This document shows, piece after piece, positions 27,752-36,556 of a stretch of DNA of 64,000 nucleotides. The stretch spans positions 1-64,000 of the forward strand of contig NZ_JAKMCS010000018.1 in NCBI RefSeq assembly GCF_022662195.1. The letters run 5' to 3'. The position numbers and the translations under genes were made by a program. The notes beneath the pieces were generated by a model. The model was not told where the DNA came from, ran no database searches, and saw nothing but the letters and a program-made list of their open reading frames with translations. This DNA comes from Aestuariivivens insulae. GTDB lineage: Bacteria > Bacteroidota > Bacteroidia > Flavobacteriales > Flavobacteriaceae. Numbering within the stretch: the first letter of the stretch is position 1; every line of letters starts with the position of its first letter.

Positions 27752-27782
27752 CAAATGTAATTTATTTCGGTTTCTCTACAAA
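27752..27782 (-). promoter_or_regulatory. Promoter of tRNA-His
   Basis: On the minus strand a TTTG box (27782-27779), exactly 19 bases, then TACATTTG (27759-27752). This is a full match to the Bacteroidota housekeeping consensus TTTG-N19-TAnnTTTG. Transcription would start about 20 bases before the tRNA. Confidence 0.85.
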
Positions 27783-27805
27783 AACTTTTTTAAATATTTT
27801 AATCA

Positions 27806-28528
27806 CTATTTCAAATCAAACAGGCTATCTACTGCCACATAACGCTCCACATTAAACCCTTCGGCATGTTCTACTCCTATTAAACGCCCCAAATCCCTTG
27901 CCCTGTACTTTACACTATCTGTAAAATTTTTACTTGATATAGGGGTTTCTGGCTCTTTGCTGTTTTCATTATAAAACTGGGTTTTATAGGCTAAAACGGC
28001 ATCCATTTTTTTATCTATAAAGCCTGTAACATCTACCACAAAATCAGGCTCTAAGTTTTTCCATTGAATATAATGGTACACCTGCTTTGGTCGCCAAGGC
28101 TCTTGCCAAACATCGTCATTTTCATCTTTAGTATCAATTTTTAAGAGTCCGCTTAAAAAACAGGCATCACTTACCAACTTACTGGCTTTACCATGATCTA
28201 TATGCCTATCATCAATTGCATTACATAGAACAATATCTGGCCTGTATTTACGTATCATTTTAATCAATGCTATTTGATGGTCTTTATCATTAACAAAAAA
28301 CCCATCGGCAAATTCCATGTTAGTACGCAAAGTCACACCTAATATTTTCGCAGCACATGCGGCTTCCTCCTCCCGTGTTTTAACAGTACCCCGTGTCCCC
28401 AATTCACCACGAGTTAAATCTATAACCCCAACTTTTTTACCATTAGCCACTTCTTTGGCTATGGTGGCACCACAACCTAGCTCTATATCATCTGGATGAG
28501 CTCCTATAGCAAGTATATCTAATTTCAT
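27806..28528 (-). CDS. bshB1: Bacillithiol biosynthesis deacetylase BshB1
   Basis: A 240-residue PIG-L/LmbE-family zinc deacetylase. AHPDDIELGCG (H11, D14) and DDRHIDHG (H112) supply the zinc ligands, and LTRGELGTRGT is the family block. In bacillithiol synthesis BshB1 removes the acetyl group from GlcNAc-malate. The length, together with the start MKLDILAIGAHPDD, is typical of the Bacteroidota enzymes. It is a single gene with no bsh neighbours in the window, so bshA and bshC would be elsewhere. It is transcribed towards the tRNA-His gene. It should be cytoplasmic, as no signal peptide is seen. Confidence 0.93.
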   Translation of the reverse strand: MKLDILAIGAHPDDIELGCGATIAKEVANGKKVGVIDLTRGELGTRGTVKTREEEAACAAKILGVTLRTNMEFADGFFVNDKDHQIALIKMIRKYRPDIVLCNAIDDRHIDHGKASKLVSDACFLSGLLKIDTKDENDDVWQEPWRPKQVYHYIQWKNLEPDFVVDVTGFIDKKMDAVLAYKTQFYNENSKEPETPISSKNFTDSVKYRARDLGRLIGVEHAEGFNVERYVAVDSLFDLK

Positions 28529-28969
28529 CGGTATTCTTTTATTGAATTTTAATGGTTAGATGTAACCTTTGATAATTAAAATAATCATTTGCTGTATATT
28601 TAATTATCATATCAGTTTCATAAGTTTATTCTATTGTTTTTTTAACCAAACTTCATCCTTTTTAGAAGCTTTTTTATCATTTTTATTTGTTAAAAACTGA
28701 ACGTTCAATTCTGCTAACCTTATTTTTTATTAAATATATCAAGAAATCTTAACAAAGCTCCATTACTATTACGTTTTCGTGTTTTTTTTCAACATGAAAA
28801 AACTCAAAACCTTCATAATTATTGAAAAATAATGTTCTTCCCAAAAGCATGACATCCGTCATAATAATTAGCGACAATAGCCTGTAATTTTACTTTGTAA
28901 TAAAAAATAAAATACCATCAATTAACCAACAGGTATTTAAACCGTAAAACTAATAAACATTTTTTAGAT
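28529..28969. other. Divergent intergenic region
   Basis: 441 bp separate bshB1 (minus) from the SLC13 transporter (plus). AT-rich, with no gene, RNA or strong repeat. An approximate promoter-like TACTTTG occurs near 28891, one base short of the consensus spacing. Confidence 0.5.
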
Positions 28970-30811
28970 ATGATTTTTTTAATGCTCACCATATTAGCCA
29001 TCACGATCGGTCTTTTTGCTTGGGGAAAATTCACGCCAGATATTGTGGCGCTCATATCTATGATAAGTTTATACTTAACCGGCATTTTAGATGCTACTGA
29101 AACCTTAAGCGGATTTAGTAACCCTACAGTAATTATGATTGCTGCTCTCTTTATTATTGGAGAAGGTATTGCCCAAACGGGCTGGACCGCCATGGCAGGT
29201 AAAAAATTTGTGGAATGGGCCGGAAAAAGTGTTCCTAAGCTCTTAGTAATCGTTACTTTAGGAGCTGGGATACTTTCTGGATTTGTTAGCAATACGGGTA
29301 CTGTCGCCACATTAATGCCTTTAACCATCTCTTCTGCCTGGAGCATTGGAACCTTACCTTCAAAAATGTTAATGCCTGTTGCCTTTGGGTCTAATACCGG
29401 TGGATTATTAACCTTAACGGGAACACCTCCTAATATTATTGCTAGTAATGCTTTAGTTGATGCTGGGTTTAACGGGTTTTCATTTTTTGAATTTGGTTTG
29501 ATTGGATTACCATTACTAATCATTGCCTTACTATACTTTAGATACATAGGTTACAGGTTGCTACCAAAAAACAAAACCAACAACAAGCCTGTAAACATTG
29601 AAACAACCTTGCACAAATGGATAGAAGCCTATAAAATAGACAACGACTATTACAGGTTACGTATAAGAAGCCTTTCTCCCCTTATAAACACTAAATTGGA
29701 AGACTGGCACATTGAAAAAAACTTTAACGTTTCTATCATTCGATTAAAAAGAAGGCATCCTAATTTATTAAAAGGAATACATAGCTATGAAGAATTTCCA
29801 ACACATGATACAGAACTAAGATATCATGACATAATCACTGTAAAAGGAGACACTGAAGGTATTAATAAATTAATGATAAAATTTAGACTAGGCCTTTTAC
29901 CATTGGAACCTATTACAGATGAGTTAAAAAACAACCTCATAAACCAAGAAGTTGGTATGACCGAAGTTATTGTTAACCCTAACTCTATGTTAGTTGGAAA
30001 ACATTATAAAATTGGGGATTATTTTAACCGATATGGCATTCAGCTATTAGCCGCTTCCAGAAACAACAAACCTTTAGAAGAAAAAGAAATAACGGTAAAA
30101 GCAGGTGACGCCTTTTTATTAAGAGGTACTTGGGAAGATATTGACAACCTAAAAAAACAACATGAAAACCTAGTAATTATTGGTAGCCCAGAAGGTATGG
30201 CCAAAAACGTTGACAAGCTTAATCTAAAATCGTACATAGCCTTAGGTGCTCTTTTACTCATGATTGTGTTTATGGTATTTAAAATTGTACCGGGAGCCAT
30301 AGCCGCATTAATTTCTGCTGGTATTATTTTACTAGCGGGATGTGTCCCTATTACCAAAGCCTATAAAGGTATTAGTTGGACCAGTGTAGTGATGATTGCC
30401 GCCATGATACCCATGGGCATCGCTTTACAAAAAACAGGAACGGCACAAGTTATTGCTAATGGTTTGGTAAGCTATTTAGGAGCCATTCACCCCATAGCAT
30501 TACTTGCTGGTGTTTTTTTATTAACCACCACCTTTAGTCAGGTAATAAACAACTCGGCTACAGCAGTGCTTATGGCACCTATAGCCATGTTAGCTGCCAG
30601 TACTTTAAACCTATCGCCAGAACCCTTCATGATAGTAGTCGCCATTAGTGCTTCAACAGCGTTTCTAACCCCAATAGGCACGACAACCAATGCCATGGTC
30701 ATGACAGCCGGGGGTTATAAGTTCATGAATTACTTAAAAGTAGGTGCGCCATTGCTACTAATATTTTTGATTATCTCACTAATGCTCGTACCAATAATAT
30801 GGCCATTTTAA
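28970..30811 (+). CDS. SLC13/DASS-family transporter with two RCK_C domains
   Basis: A 613-residue inner-membrane anion transporter. Its two halves carry the SNT-like hairpin motifs VSNTGTVATL (first) and INNSATAVLM (second), characteristic of the DASS/CitMHS superfamily. Between them, residues about 205-410 form two soluble TrkA C-terminal (RCK_C) modules (for example LRYHDIITVKGD and AGDAFLLRG). This layout is known from bacterial permeases for sulfate or dicarboxylates driven by sodium or protons; the substrate cannot be told. About 12 membrane helices are apparent. It lies 42 bp upstream of pckA on the same strand, so coexpression is likely, and C4-dicarboxylate uptake feeding gluconeogenesis is an attractive but unproven reading. 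Confidence 0.88.
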   Translation: MIFLMLTILAITIGLFAWGKFTPDIVALISMISLYLTGILDATETLSGFSNPTVIMIAALFIIGEGIAQTGWTAMAGKKFVEWAGKSVPKLLVIVTLGAGILSGFVSNTGTVATLMPLTISSAWSIGTLPSKMLMPVAFGSNTGGLLTLTGTPPNIIASNALVDAGFNGFSFFEFGLIGLPLLIIALLYFRYIGYRLLPKNKTNNKPVNIETTLHKWIEAYKIDNDYYRLRIRSLSPLINTKLEDWHIEKNFNVSIIRLKRRHPNLLKGIHSYEEFPTHDTELRYHDIITVKGDTEGINKLMIKFRLGLLPLEPITDELKNNLINQEVGMTEVIVNPNSMLVGKHYKIGDYFNRYGIQLLAASRNNKPLEEKEITVKAGDAFLLRGTWEDIDNLKKQHENLVIIGSPEGMAKNVDKLNLKSYIALGALLLMIVFMVFKIVPGAIAALISAGIILLAGCVPITKAYKGISWTSVVMIAAMIPMGIALQKTGTAQVIANGLVSYLGAIHPIALLAGVFLLTTTFSQVINNSATAVLMAPIAMLAASTLNLSPEPFMIVVAISASTAFLTPIGTTTNAMVMTAGGYKFMNYLKVGAPLLLIFLIISLMLVPIIWPF

Positions 30812-30853
30812 AAACATACAAATTATTATTAAGAACCTTAAATTTAATACAGA

Positions 30854-32485
30854 ATGAAAACTTTAGAAACCTTACAAAAAGACACTAGCTTAGAGCAATA
30901 TGGTATCCAAGATGTTATTGTAAACTGGAATCTGTCTCCTGAAGAACTTCAAAAAATAACGGTTGAAAAAGGTATGGGCAAGGAAACCACTAACGGTACC
31001 TTAGCTATTAACACTGGAAAATTTACAGGGCGTTCGCCTCAAGACCGCTTTCTAGTGAAAGATGATTACACTGCTGATAAAGTATGGTGGGGAAAAACCA
31101 ATAAACCGGTATCTCCTGAAAGTTTTGACAAGCTTCAAAATGAAATTGTAAAATATCTTTCTGGAAAAGAAATTTATGCCAGAGATGGTTATGTATGCGC
31201 GGAACCAGAATACAGAACCAATATTAGAACCATAACCGAATTCCCTTGGTCTAACCTATTTGTTTACAACATGTTCTTAAGACCTAGCATTAAGGAACTT
31301 GAAAACTTCAAGGAAGACTGGTTAATCCTCTGTGCTCCTGGTTACGAGTGTCCAAACCCTAAAGCCTATGGCATACGTCAAGGTAATTTTTCCATTCTAA
31401 ACTTTACTAAAAAAATAGCCTTGGTAGGCGGGTCAGCTTACACTGGTGAAATGAAAAAAGGTATCTTCTCCGCCTTAAATTTAATATTACCCACCGAAAA
31501 AAATGTATTACCAATGCACTGTTCTGCCAATGTGGGCAAAAAGGGAGACACAGCTATTTTCTTCGGGTTATCTGGAACCGGAAAAACCACCCTCTCAGCA
31601 GATCCTGAACGAAAATTAATTGGCGACGACGAACATGGCTGGACAGCAGACAATACAATCTTTAATTTTGAAGGAGGCTGTTATGCTAAAGTAATAGACC
31701 TAACCGAAGAGAAAGAACCAGATATCTTTAGAGCCGTTAAGCCTGGTGCATTATTGGAAAATGTAATCTTTAAAGATAATGGTGAACCCGATTATGAAGA
31801 TAGTAGCATTACCCAAAACACACGTGTAAGCTATCCTATCTACCATATCGATAACATTCAGGAAACGCTCTATGCCAACAACCCAAAGAACATTTTCTTT
31901 TTAACCTGTGATGCTTTTGGTGTATTGCCTCCTGTTTCAAAATTAACCCCTGGGCAAGCGGCTTACCACTTCATCTCTGGATATACTGCTAAAGTAGCTG
32001 GAACCGAAGCAGGAATTACCGAGCCCGTACCTTCATTCTCAGCTTGTTTCGGAGAACCATTTATGCCATTGCACCCTACCGTTTATGGTGAAATGTTAAG
32101 CAAAAAAATGCAAGAAGCCGGGGTAAATGTATGGTTAATAAACACTGGCTGGAGTGGTGGCGCTTATGGTGTAGGCTCTCGTATAAAATTAAAATATACC
32201 AGAGCGATGATTACAGCCATTCTTAATGGTGATTTAGATGGCGTGGATTACGAACAGAACTTTATTTTCGGCCTATTTATGCCTAAATACTGTCCTGGTG
32301 TACCTTCTGAAATATTAGACCCAATGAATACCTGGCTACAAAAAGGCGCCTATATTGGCAAGGCCATTCAATTGGCACATTCATTCCACTTAAATTTTGA
32401 GAAGTTTGCGCAACAAGCTTCAGAACAAATTATTGAAGGTGGTCCATTAATTGATGAACACCATCATTTACACGAACACTTTTAA
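30854..32485 (+). CDS. pckA: Phosphoenolpyruvate carboxykinase (ATP)
   Basis: A 543-residue cytoplasmic enzyme converting oxaloacetate and ATP to phosphoenolpyruvate, CO2 and ADP. Diagnostic blocks are NTGKFTGRSPQDRF (about 53-66), MHCSANVGKKGDTAIFFGLS (221-240), the Walker-type GLSGTGKTTLSADP (238-251), IGDDEHGW and GWSGGAYGVGSRI. Length is usual for the ATP-dependent form, not the longer GTP type. It follows the SLC13 gene by 42 bp and ends just before a strong terminator. It is the entry step of gluconeogenesis, expected when growing on amino acids or on organic acids from uronate breakdown. Confidence 0.98.
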   Translation: MKTLETLQKDTSLEQYGIQDVIVNWNLSPEELQKITVEKGMGKETTNGTLAINTGKFTGRSPQDRFLVKDDYTADKVWWGKTNKPVSPESFDKLQNEIVKYLSGKEIYARDGYVCAEPEYRTNIRTITEFPWSNLFVYNMFLRPSIKELENFKEDWLILCAPGYECPNPKAYGIRQGNFSILNFTKKIALVGGSAYTGEMKKGIFSALNLILPTEKNVLPMHCSANVGKKGDTAIFFGLSGTGKTTLSADPERKLIGDDEHGWTADNTIFNFEGGCYAKVIDLTEEKEPDIFRAVKPGALLENVIFKDNGEPDYEDSSITQNTRVSYPIYHIDNIQETLYANNPKNIFFLTCDAFGVLPPVSKLTPGQAAYHFISGYTAKVAGTEAGITEPVPSFSACFGEPFMPLHPTVYGEMLSKKMQEAGVNVWLINTGWSGGAYGVGSRIKLKYTRAMITAILNGDLDGVDYEQNFIFGLFMPKYCPGVPSEILDPMNTWLQKGAYIGKAIQLAHSFHLNFEKFAQQASEQIIEGGPLIDEHHHLHEHF

Positions 32486-32502
32486 TAGGTTCTTATGAAT
32501 TG

Positions 32503-32533
32503 TAAAAGGAGCTCTATTATTGAGCTCCTTTTA
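32503..32533 (+). terminator. Intrinsic terminator after pckA
   Basis: AAAAGGAGCTC pairs with GAGCTCCTTTT around TATTATT, giving an 11-bp stem with a T-rich end, starting 18 bases after the pckA stop. Confidence 0.85.
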
Positions 32534-32587
32534 TATTACCAAACAAAATTTAGTTAAAAACAACCCGTTGTGTAATTTGATAAAATG

Positions 32588-32723
32588 CTGTCAGTTCGAG
32601 TGAATTTTACGATTGAAATGAGTAAAATTTTTATCGAGAACCTGTTGCAGGCAGACAGGTATGAATTTTAGTCTTTGAATAGTTCTCGATACGTCCCGCC
32701 TTTGGCGGACACTCGAACAGACA
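32588..32723. repeat. Palindromic intergenic element (MITE/REP-like)
   Basis: The ends are complementary: CTGTCAGTTCGAGTG at 32588-32602 faces CACTCGAACAGACA at 32710-32723. Inside, ATCGAGAAC (from 32633) faces GTTCTCGAT (32682-32690), and GTCCCGCC with GGCGGAC forms a third small hairpin near 32693-32710. The whole is a nested imperfect palindrome of about 136 bp with no coding capacity. Related fragments occur in the 47-base spacer of the tRNA-tail repeat and at 35571-35587. It is probably a non-autonomous repeat mobilised by a REP-associated transposase encoded elsewhere. Confidence 0.72.
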
Positions 32724-32794
32724 TAATTGAAATTAGTTTGATCTAAAATACACAACAGGTTAAAACAAATTACTAACGCATATATTTGTATGCC

Positions 32795-33466
32795 ATGAAA
32801 CATCTATTAATAATTCTAGGCCTTTTTTTAAGTATTAACTTAAGTTTTGGACAGTCAAACCCTGAAGATAAGTTAGGGGGGTGGTATGAATTAGGCATCA
32901 ATACTAAGATTTCAAAAAAATTAAGTGTAAATACCTATACCCTATTATGGCTATATGAAGCAAATGACAATTTCAACTTTGTTTTATTGAAAGGAGGACT
33001 TAGCTATCAATTGAATCCCAAACTTAAGGCTGTATTGACCTATGGTTATGCAGATTTCGATGGCTCAATAGATTTATCGTCACCCCATACTTTGGAAAAC
33101 CGAATTTCCGAACAAATTATATTTAAACACCATTTTGTGAAACTCCCCATAGAACATAGGTTAATGGTAGATCATCGCTTTTTAAGAAAGCCTAATAAAA
33201 GATCGGCAGTAGCGCGGCTTCGCTATCGTATTGGTACTAAACTTAAAATCAACAATACTTTATCCCTACTTTTAAAAAACGAATTGCTGCTTTCTCCTAA
33301 GTTAAGCAACAGCCCTGAAAACCGATTTTATAGCGGACTGGGGGCAGCAATTAATAAAAACTACACAATTACTATAGGTTATGTTAATAGAAATACCATG
33401 AACAAGGAAAACTTACACCGACTCCAAGCTGGCTTGTTTATAAAGACTGATTTTACCAAAAAGTAG
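32795..33466 (+). CDS. DUF2490 outer-membrane protein
   Basis: A 223-residue protein from the ATG at 32795. A TTG three codons earlier is in frame, but the ATG gives a standard signal peptide (MKHLLIILGLFLSINLSFGQ). The mature part is made of alternating beta strands (NTYTLLWLYEANDNFNFVLL, LRYRIGTKLKINNTLSLLLK) and ends with a charged-aromatic strand, consistent with a small outer-membrane barrel of the DUF2490 family. The function of that family is not known. A TATATTTG box at 32781-32788 would give a very short leader if used. It is convergent with the TMEM175-type gene. Confidence 0.78.
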   Translation: MKHLLIILGLFLSINLSFGQSNPEDKLGGWYELGINTKISKKLSVNTYTLLWLYEANDNFNFVLLKGGLSYQLNPKLKAVLTYGYADFDGSIDLSSPHTLENRISEQIIFKHHFVKLPIEHRLMVDHRFLRKPNKRSAVARLRYRIGTKLKINNTLSLLLKNELLLSPKLSNSPENRFYSGLGAAINKNYTITIGYVNRNTMNKENLHRLQAGLFIKTDFTKK

Positions 33467-33468
33467 CA

Positions 33469-34056
33469 TTAATGCGTTGCGCCCTCTTTTAAGGTTTTTT
33501 CAATCCTTCGGTCTGGAATTAACCAAATTACCGCTACCAAAACAAAAAAGAAACCACTTATCCAAACATTAATAAAAGCGCCAACTATTCCCAAAATATA
33601 TAAAACAGGAGATGTTTTTCCCTTTATATCTTTACCTAAAGCTTTAGCCAAGATAGAATCCTTGCCATGACTTTTTATAATTAGGGTCTGTAAAATAAAA
33701 TAGGCCAATGCGGCACACAATAAAACAATGCCGTACAAAAAAACCGAGGCCGTTGTAAAATGGTTCTCTCCCATCCATCCTGTAACAAATGGCACTAAAG
33801 AGAGCCAAAACAACAAGTGCATGTTGGCCCATAGAATAGGGCCAGTAACATGTTTAACGGTTTGCATCATATGATGGTGGTTATTCCAATAAATGGCCAA
33901 ATAAATAAAGCTTAAAATATAACTTCCAAAAATAGGCAGTAAAGGCGTTAGATCTTCAAACGTTCCTCCATGTGGCACTTTTAACTCTAATACCATAATG
34001 GTAATAATAATGGCCAAAACGCCATCTGTAAATGCTTCAAGTCTTCCTTTTTTCAT
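33469..34056 (-). CDS. TMEM175/DUF1211-family potassium channel
   Basis: A 195-residue integral membrane protein with about five to six helices. It opens KKGRLEAFTDGVLAIIITIM, the RxxxFSD-type motif of prokaryotic TMEM175 channels (here FTD), followed by LELKVP and the conserved WNNHHHM segment at the end of helix 2. Bacterial members are tetrameric potassium-permeable channels without the usual selectivity filter. It lies 47 bp downstream of the MATE gene on the same strand, so the two may be cotranscribed. Its stop is 2 bp from the stop of the convergent DUF2490 gene. Length is normal for single-unit bacterial proteins. Confidence 0.87.
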   Translation of the reverse strand: MKKGRLEAFTDGVLAIIITIMVLELKVPHGGTFEDLTPLLPIFGSYILSFIYLAIYWNNHHHMMQTVKHVTGPILWANMHLLFWLSLVPFVTGWMGENHFTTASVFLYGIVLLCAALAYFILQTLIIKSHGKDSILAKALGKDIKGKTSPVLYILGIVGAFINVWISGFFFVLVAVIWLIPDRRIEKTLKEGATH

Positions 34057-34103
34057 CTTAATATTTGTTTAAGCGTATAAGTGAGTAATTTACAAAAATA
34101 CAC

Positions 34104-35513
34104 TTATACTTCAACCGTCTTCCAATACCCTTTTTTAAACCATACAATCGCAATTATAGCGATTAAGACCTCTGCAATAGTAATGGCCCAAAAGACCCCT
34201 ACTGGGCCAAAATCCAAGGTAAGTGCCATAAGGTAAGCAAATGGCAATTGCAATAACCAGAAGCAAACAAAGTTTATATAGGTAGGTGTTTTGGTATCGC
34301 CAGCGCCATTAAATGCATTAATAACCACCATACCATAACCATAAAAAATATAACCAGCAGCAATAACACGTAAACATAAACTACCATATTTAACAACGTC
34401 TGGAGTGGTATTGAACAGCACAATAATTTGAGGTGCAAACACCAAATAGACCACAGACACTATACCCATAAAAATAGCGCTATATTTTCCGGTTCTCCAT
34501 ACCGATAGTTCTGCACGTTCTGGCTTTCTAGCCCCTAAATTTTGTCCAACTAAAGTAGCTGCGGCATTACTCATACCCCATGCCGGCATTAAGGTAAACA
34601 TCATAACCCGAATGGCAATAGTATACCCTGCTAGCACTTCGCTACCAAACTCACTCATAATGCGCATTAAAAACACCCAAGATGAAGTCCCTATTAAAAA
34701 TTGGCCTATACCTCCCAATGATACTTTTATTAGATTAAACATCACTTTAAGGCGTAGCACTAAATCGTTAAATCCAATTTTTATTTTGCTATAACCAAAA
34801 AACAAAATGGCAAGCTGAAAAACCACAGCCGTACCTCGTCCAATTGTTGTGGCTATTGCAGCACCTTGCACACCGAATTCGGGTACAGGACCAAAACCAA
34901 AAATAAATATAGGATCCAATATAATATTGAGCCCATTAGACAATACCAGTGTCCACATAGCCACCGAAGCATTGCCAGCTCCCCTAAACACTGCATTGAT
35001 TAGAAACAATAGCATTATGGTAACATTACCACCTAATAGCACTTGGGTATAGCCATAGCCCTCGGCTATTAAATCGGGTTCACCTCCCATTAATTCGAGA
35101 ATATGTTTGGGGTATATAATGCCTATGGCACTAATTATTGCCGCCACAAATACCCCTAAAAAAATAACCTGTACCGCTGCACTAGAGGCCCCCTTCAAAT
35201 CTTTTTCACCTACACGTCTAGCTACAACGGCTGTTGCCGCCATACTTAATCCTATGGCTACTGCATAGACCAAGGTTATTACAGACTCAGTTAAACCAAT
35301 AGTCGCCACAGCGTTAACGCTTACCTGCGACACATATAAAATATCGACCAAAGCGAAAATCGATTCCATGAGCATTTCCAAAATCATGGGTATGGACAGC
35401 ATAAATACCGCCCTACGAATACTCCCCGATGTAAACTCTTGCTCCTTACCCGTTACGGCAATTTTAAAATATTGAATGTATTGTTTTAAAGAAATTTTAT
35501 TTGATGATTGCAT
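34104..35513 (-). CDS. MATE-family multidrug efflux transporter
   Basis: A 469-residue inner-membrane protein with 12 predicted helices in two MatE halves. The first is about residues 30-195 (GSIRRAVFMLSIPMILEMLM, VNAVATIGLTESVITLVYAV), and the second about 255-420 (VMMFTLMPAWGMSNAAATLV, GQNLGARKPERAELSVWRTG). This is the NorM/DinF-type architecture that exports cationic or hydrophobic compounds in exchange for sodium or protons. The N-terminal extension of about 25 residues (YIQYFKIAVTGKEQEFTSGS) precedes the first helix and is seen in many flavobacterial members. The substrate is unknown. Confidence 0.93.
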   Translation of the reverse strand: MQSSNKISLKQYIQYFKIAVTGKEQEFTSGSIRRAVFMLSIPMILEMLMESIFALVDILYVSQVSVNAVATIGLTESVITLVYAVAIGLSMAATAVVARRVGEKDLKGASSAAVQVIFLGVFVAAIISAIGIIYPKHILELMGGEPDLIAEGYGYTQVLLGGNVTIMLLFLINAVFRGAGNASVAMWTLVLSNGLNIILDPIFIFGFGPVPEFGVQGAAIATTIGRGTAVVFQLAILFFGYSKIKIGFNDLVLRLKVMFNLIKVSLGGIGQFLIGTSSWVFLMRIMSEFGSEVLAGYTIAIRVMMFTLMPAWGMSNAAATLVGQNLGARKPERAELSVWRTGKYSAIFMGIVSVVYLVFAPQIIVLFNTTPDVVKYGSLCLRVIAAGYIFYGYGMVVINAFNGAGDTKTPTYINFVCFWLLQLPFAYLMALTLDFGPVGVFWAITIAEVLIAIIAIVWFKKGYWKTVEV

Positions 35514-35868
35514 TCTGAAAATTATAAAAAATAGACTATACCAAACACCGAAGCATTTGGCTCATTTTTGTTCGAGAGGCTCTCGATACGATACGGAAGT
35601 CGAATTAAACAATCATAAGTCGCAAATATGAAGAATTAATTTAAAACCGCAAAATAGTTTTTCAAGGTTTTGGGCAATGTGTATCTTCGCAGAAAAAAAG
35701 AAGTACCCTAAAAAGTTAATTATCAAATTAAATCAACCTTTTTATAGTACTCATTAAAACCTTTGAATTTACAACAGCTATTAATTATTTTTTAATCGTT
35801 ATGCTGCCCATTTCTTAGCATAATGGAACCTAATAATTAATAACTATTTAACCAATAACTTATAATAG
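35514..35868. other. Intergenic, with a short hairpin and a repeat fragment
   Basis: 355 bp between the MATE gene (minus) and the HAD gene (plus). TTCGAGAGGCTCTCGATACG at 35571-35590 contains a 6-bp hairpin and resembles the inner part of the palindromic element at 32588-32723. TATCTTCG near 35683 is a one-mismatch TAnnTTTG box that could drive the HAD gene with a long leader. Nothing else is seen. Confidence 0.5.
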
Positions 35869-36534
35869 ATGCTAAAAGCTGTTATTTTTGATATGGATGG
35901 TGTTATTGTGGATAGCGAACCTTTGCACCGTAAAGCCTATAGGGAAATGTTCGAAGAGGTAGGCATTGAAGTTAGCGACTCCCTTTATGAATCTTATACA
36001 GGGCAAGCTACGCTCCCTATTTGTCAGCACCTTTGCCAACACTTTAATTTAACCGAAAAACCCGAAACCTTAGTAGCCCTAAAACGTAAGCATTTTAAAT
36101 ACCTGTTCGATAACGACGATAGCTTTAAATTAATTGATGGCGTTTTAGATTTGATTAAAGATTATTACCATAACGGACTAACTCTAGTGTTAGGCTCTTC
36201 GGCTTCTATGCCCAATATTGAGCGTATTTTTGATCGCTTTGACCTAAACCAATACTTTAAAGCAAAATTAAGTGGAGCTGATTTAGAACAGTCCAAACCA
36301 CATCCAGAAATTTTTATTAAAGCTGCCCAGGCTTCAGGTTTTAGCGCTAAAGAATGTATGGTGATTGAAGATTCTACCAATGGCATTGAAGCCGCCAAGG
36401 CTGCCAATATCTTTTGTATAGGCTATAACAGCAAGCATTCAAAAAATCAAGATTATTCAAAAGCCAATAAGGTCATTAACGATTTTAAGGACATACACTT
36501 TAAACAAAGTATCCAGCTTTTTATGAGCTTTTAA
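35869..36534 (+). CDS. HAD-family hydrolase, beta-phosphoglucomutase-like
   Basis: A 221-residue cytoplasmic HAD subfamily IA protein. Motif I FDMDGVIVDSEP holds the nucleophile and the general acid Asp. The cap domain is helical (about 15-80). Motif II is LGSSASMPN, motif III the Lys of QSKPHPEIF, and motif IV VIEDSTNGIEAA. The SKPxPE and EDSxxGIxAA forms point to the beta-phosphoglucomutase/sugar-phosphate phosphatase group. Substrate choice is set by the cap and is not readable. It is a single gene, convergent with the glutathione peroxidase gene. Length is normal. Confidence 0.9.
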   Translation: MLKAVIFDMDGVIVDSEPLHRKAYREMFEEVGIEVSDSLYESYTGQATLPICQHLCQHFNLTEKPETLVALKRKHFKYLFDNDDSFKLIDGVLDLIKDYYHNGLTLVLGSSASMPNIERIFDRFDLNQYFKAKLSGADLEQSKPHPEIFIKAAQASGFSAKECMVIEDSTNGIEAAKAANIFCIGYNSKHSKNQDYSKANKVINDFKDIHFKQSIQLFMSF

Positions 36535-36556
36535 TAAGAAACATTTTAAAGCACAA

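Noticed and set aside
28918-29547. Long minus-strand open frame (209 codons) over the SLC13 transporter gene
   Set aside because: It lies wholly antisense to a clear transporter, and its translation is Pro/Lys/Ala-rich with no motif. It is a shadow of the plus-strand codon use.
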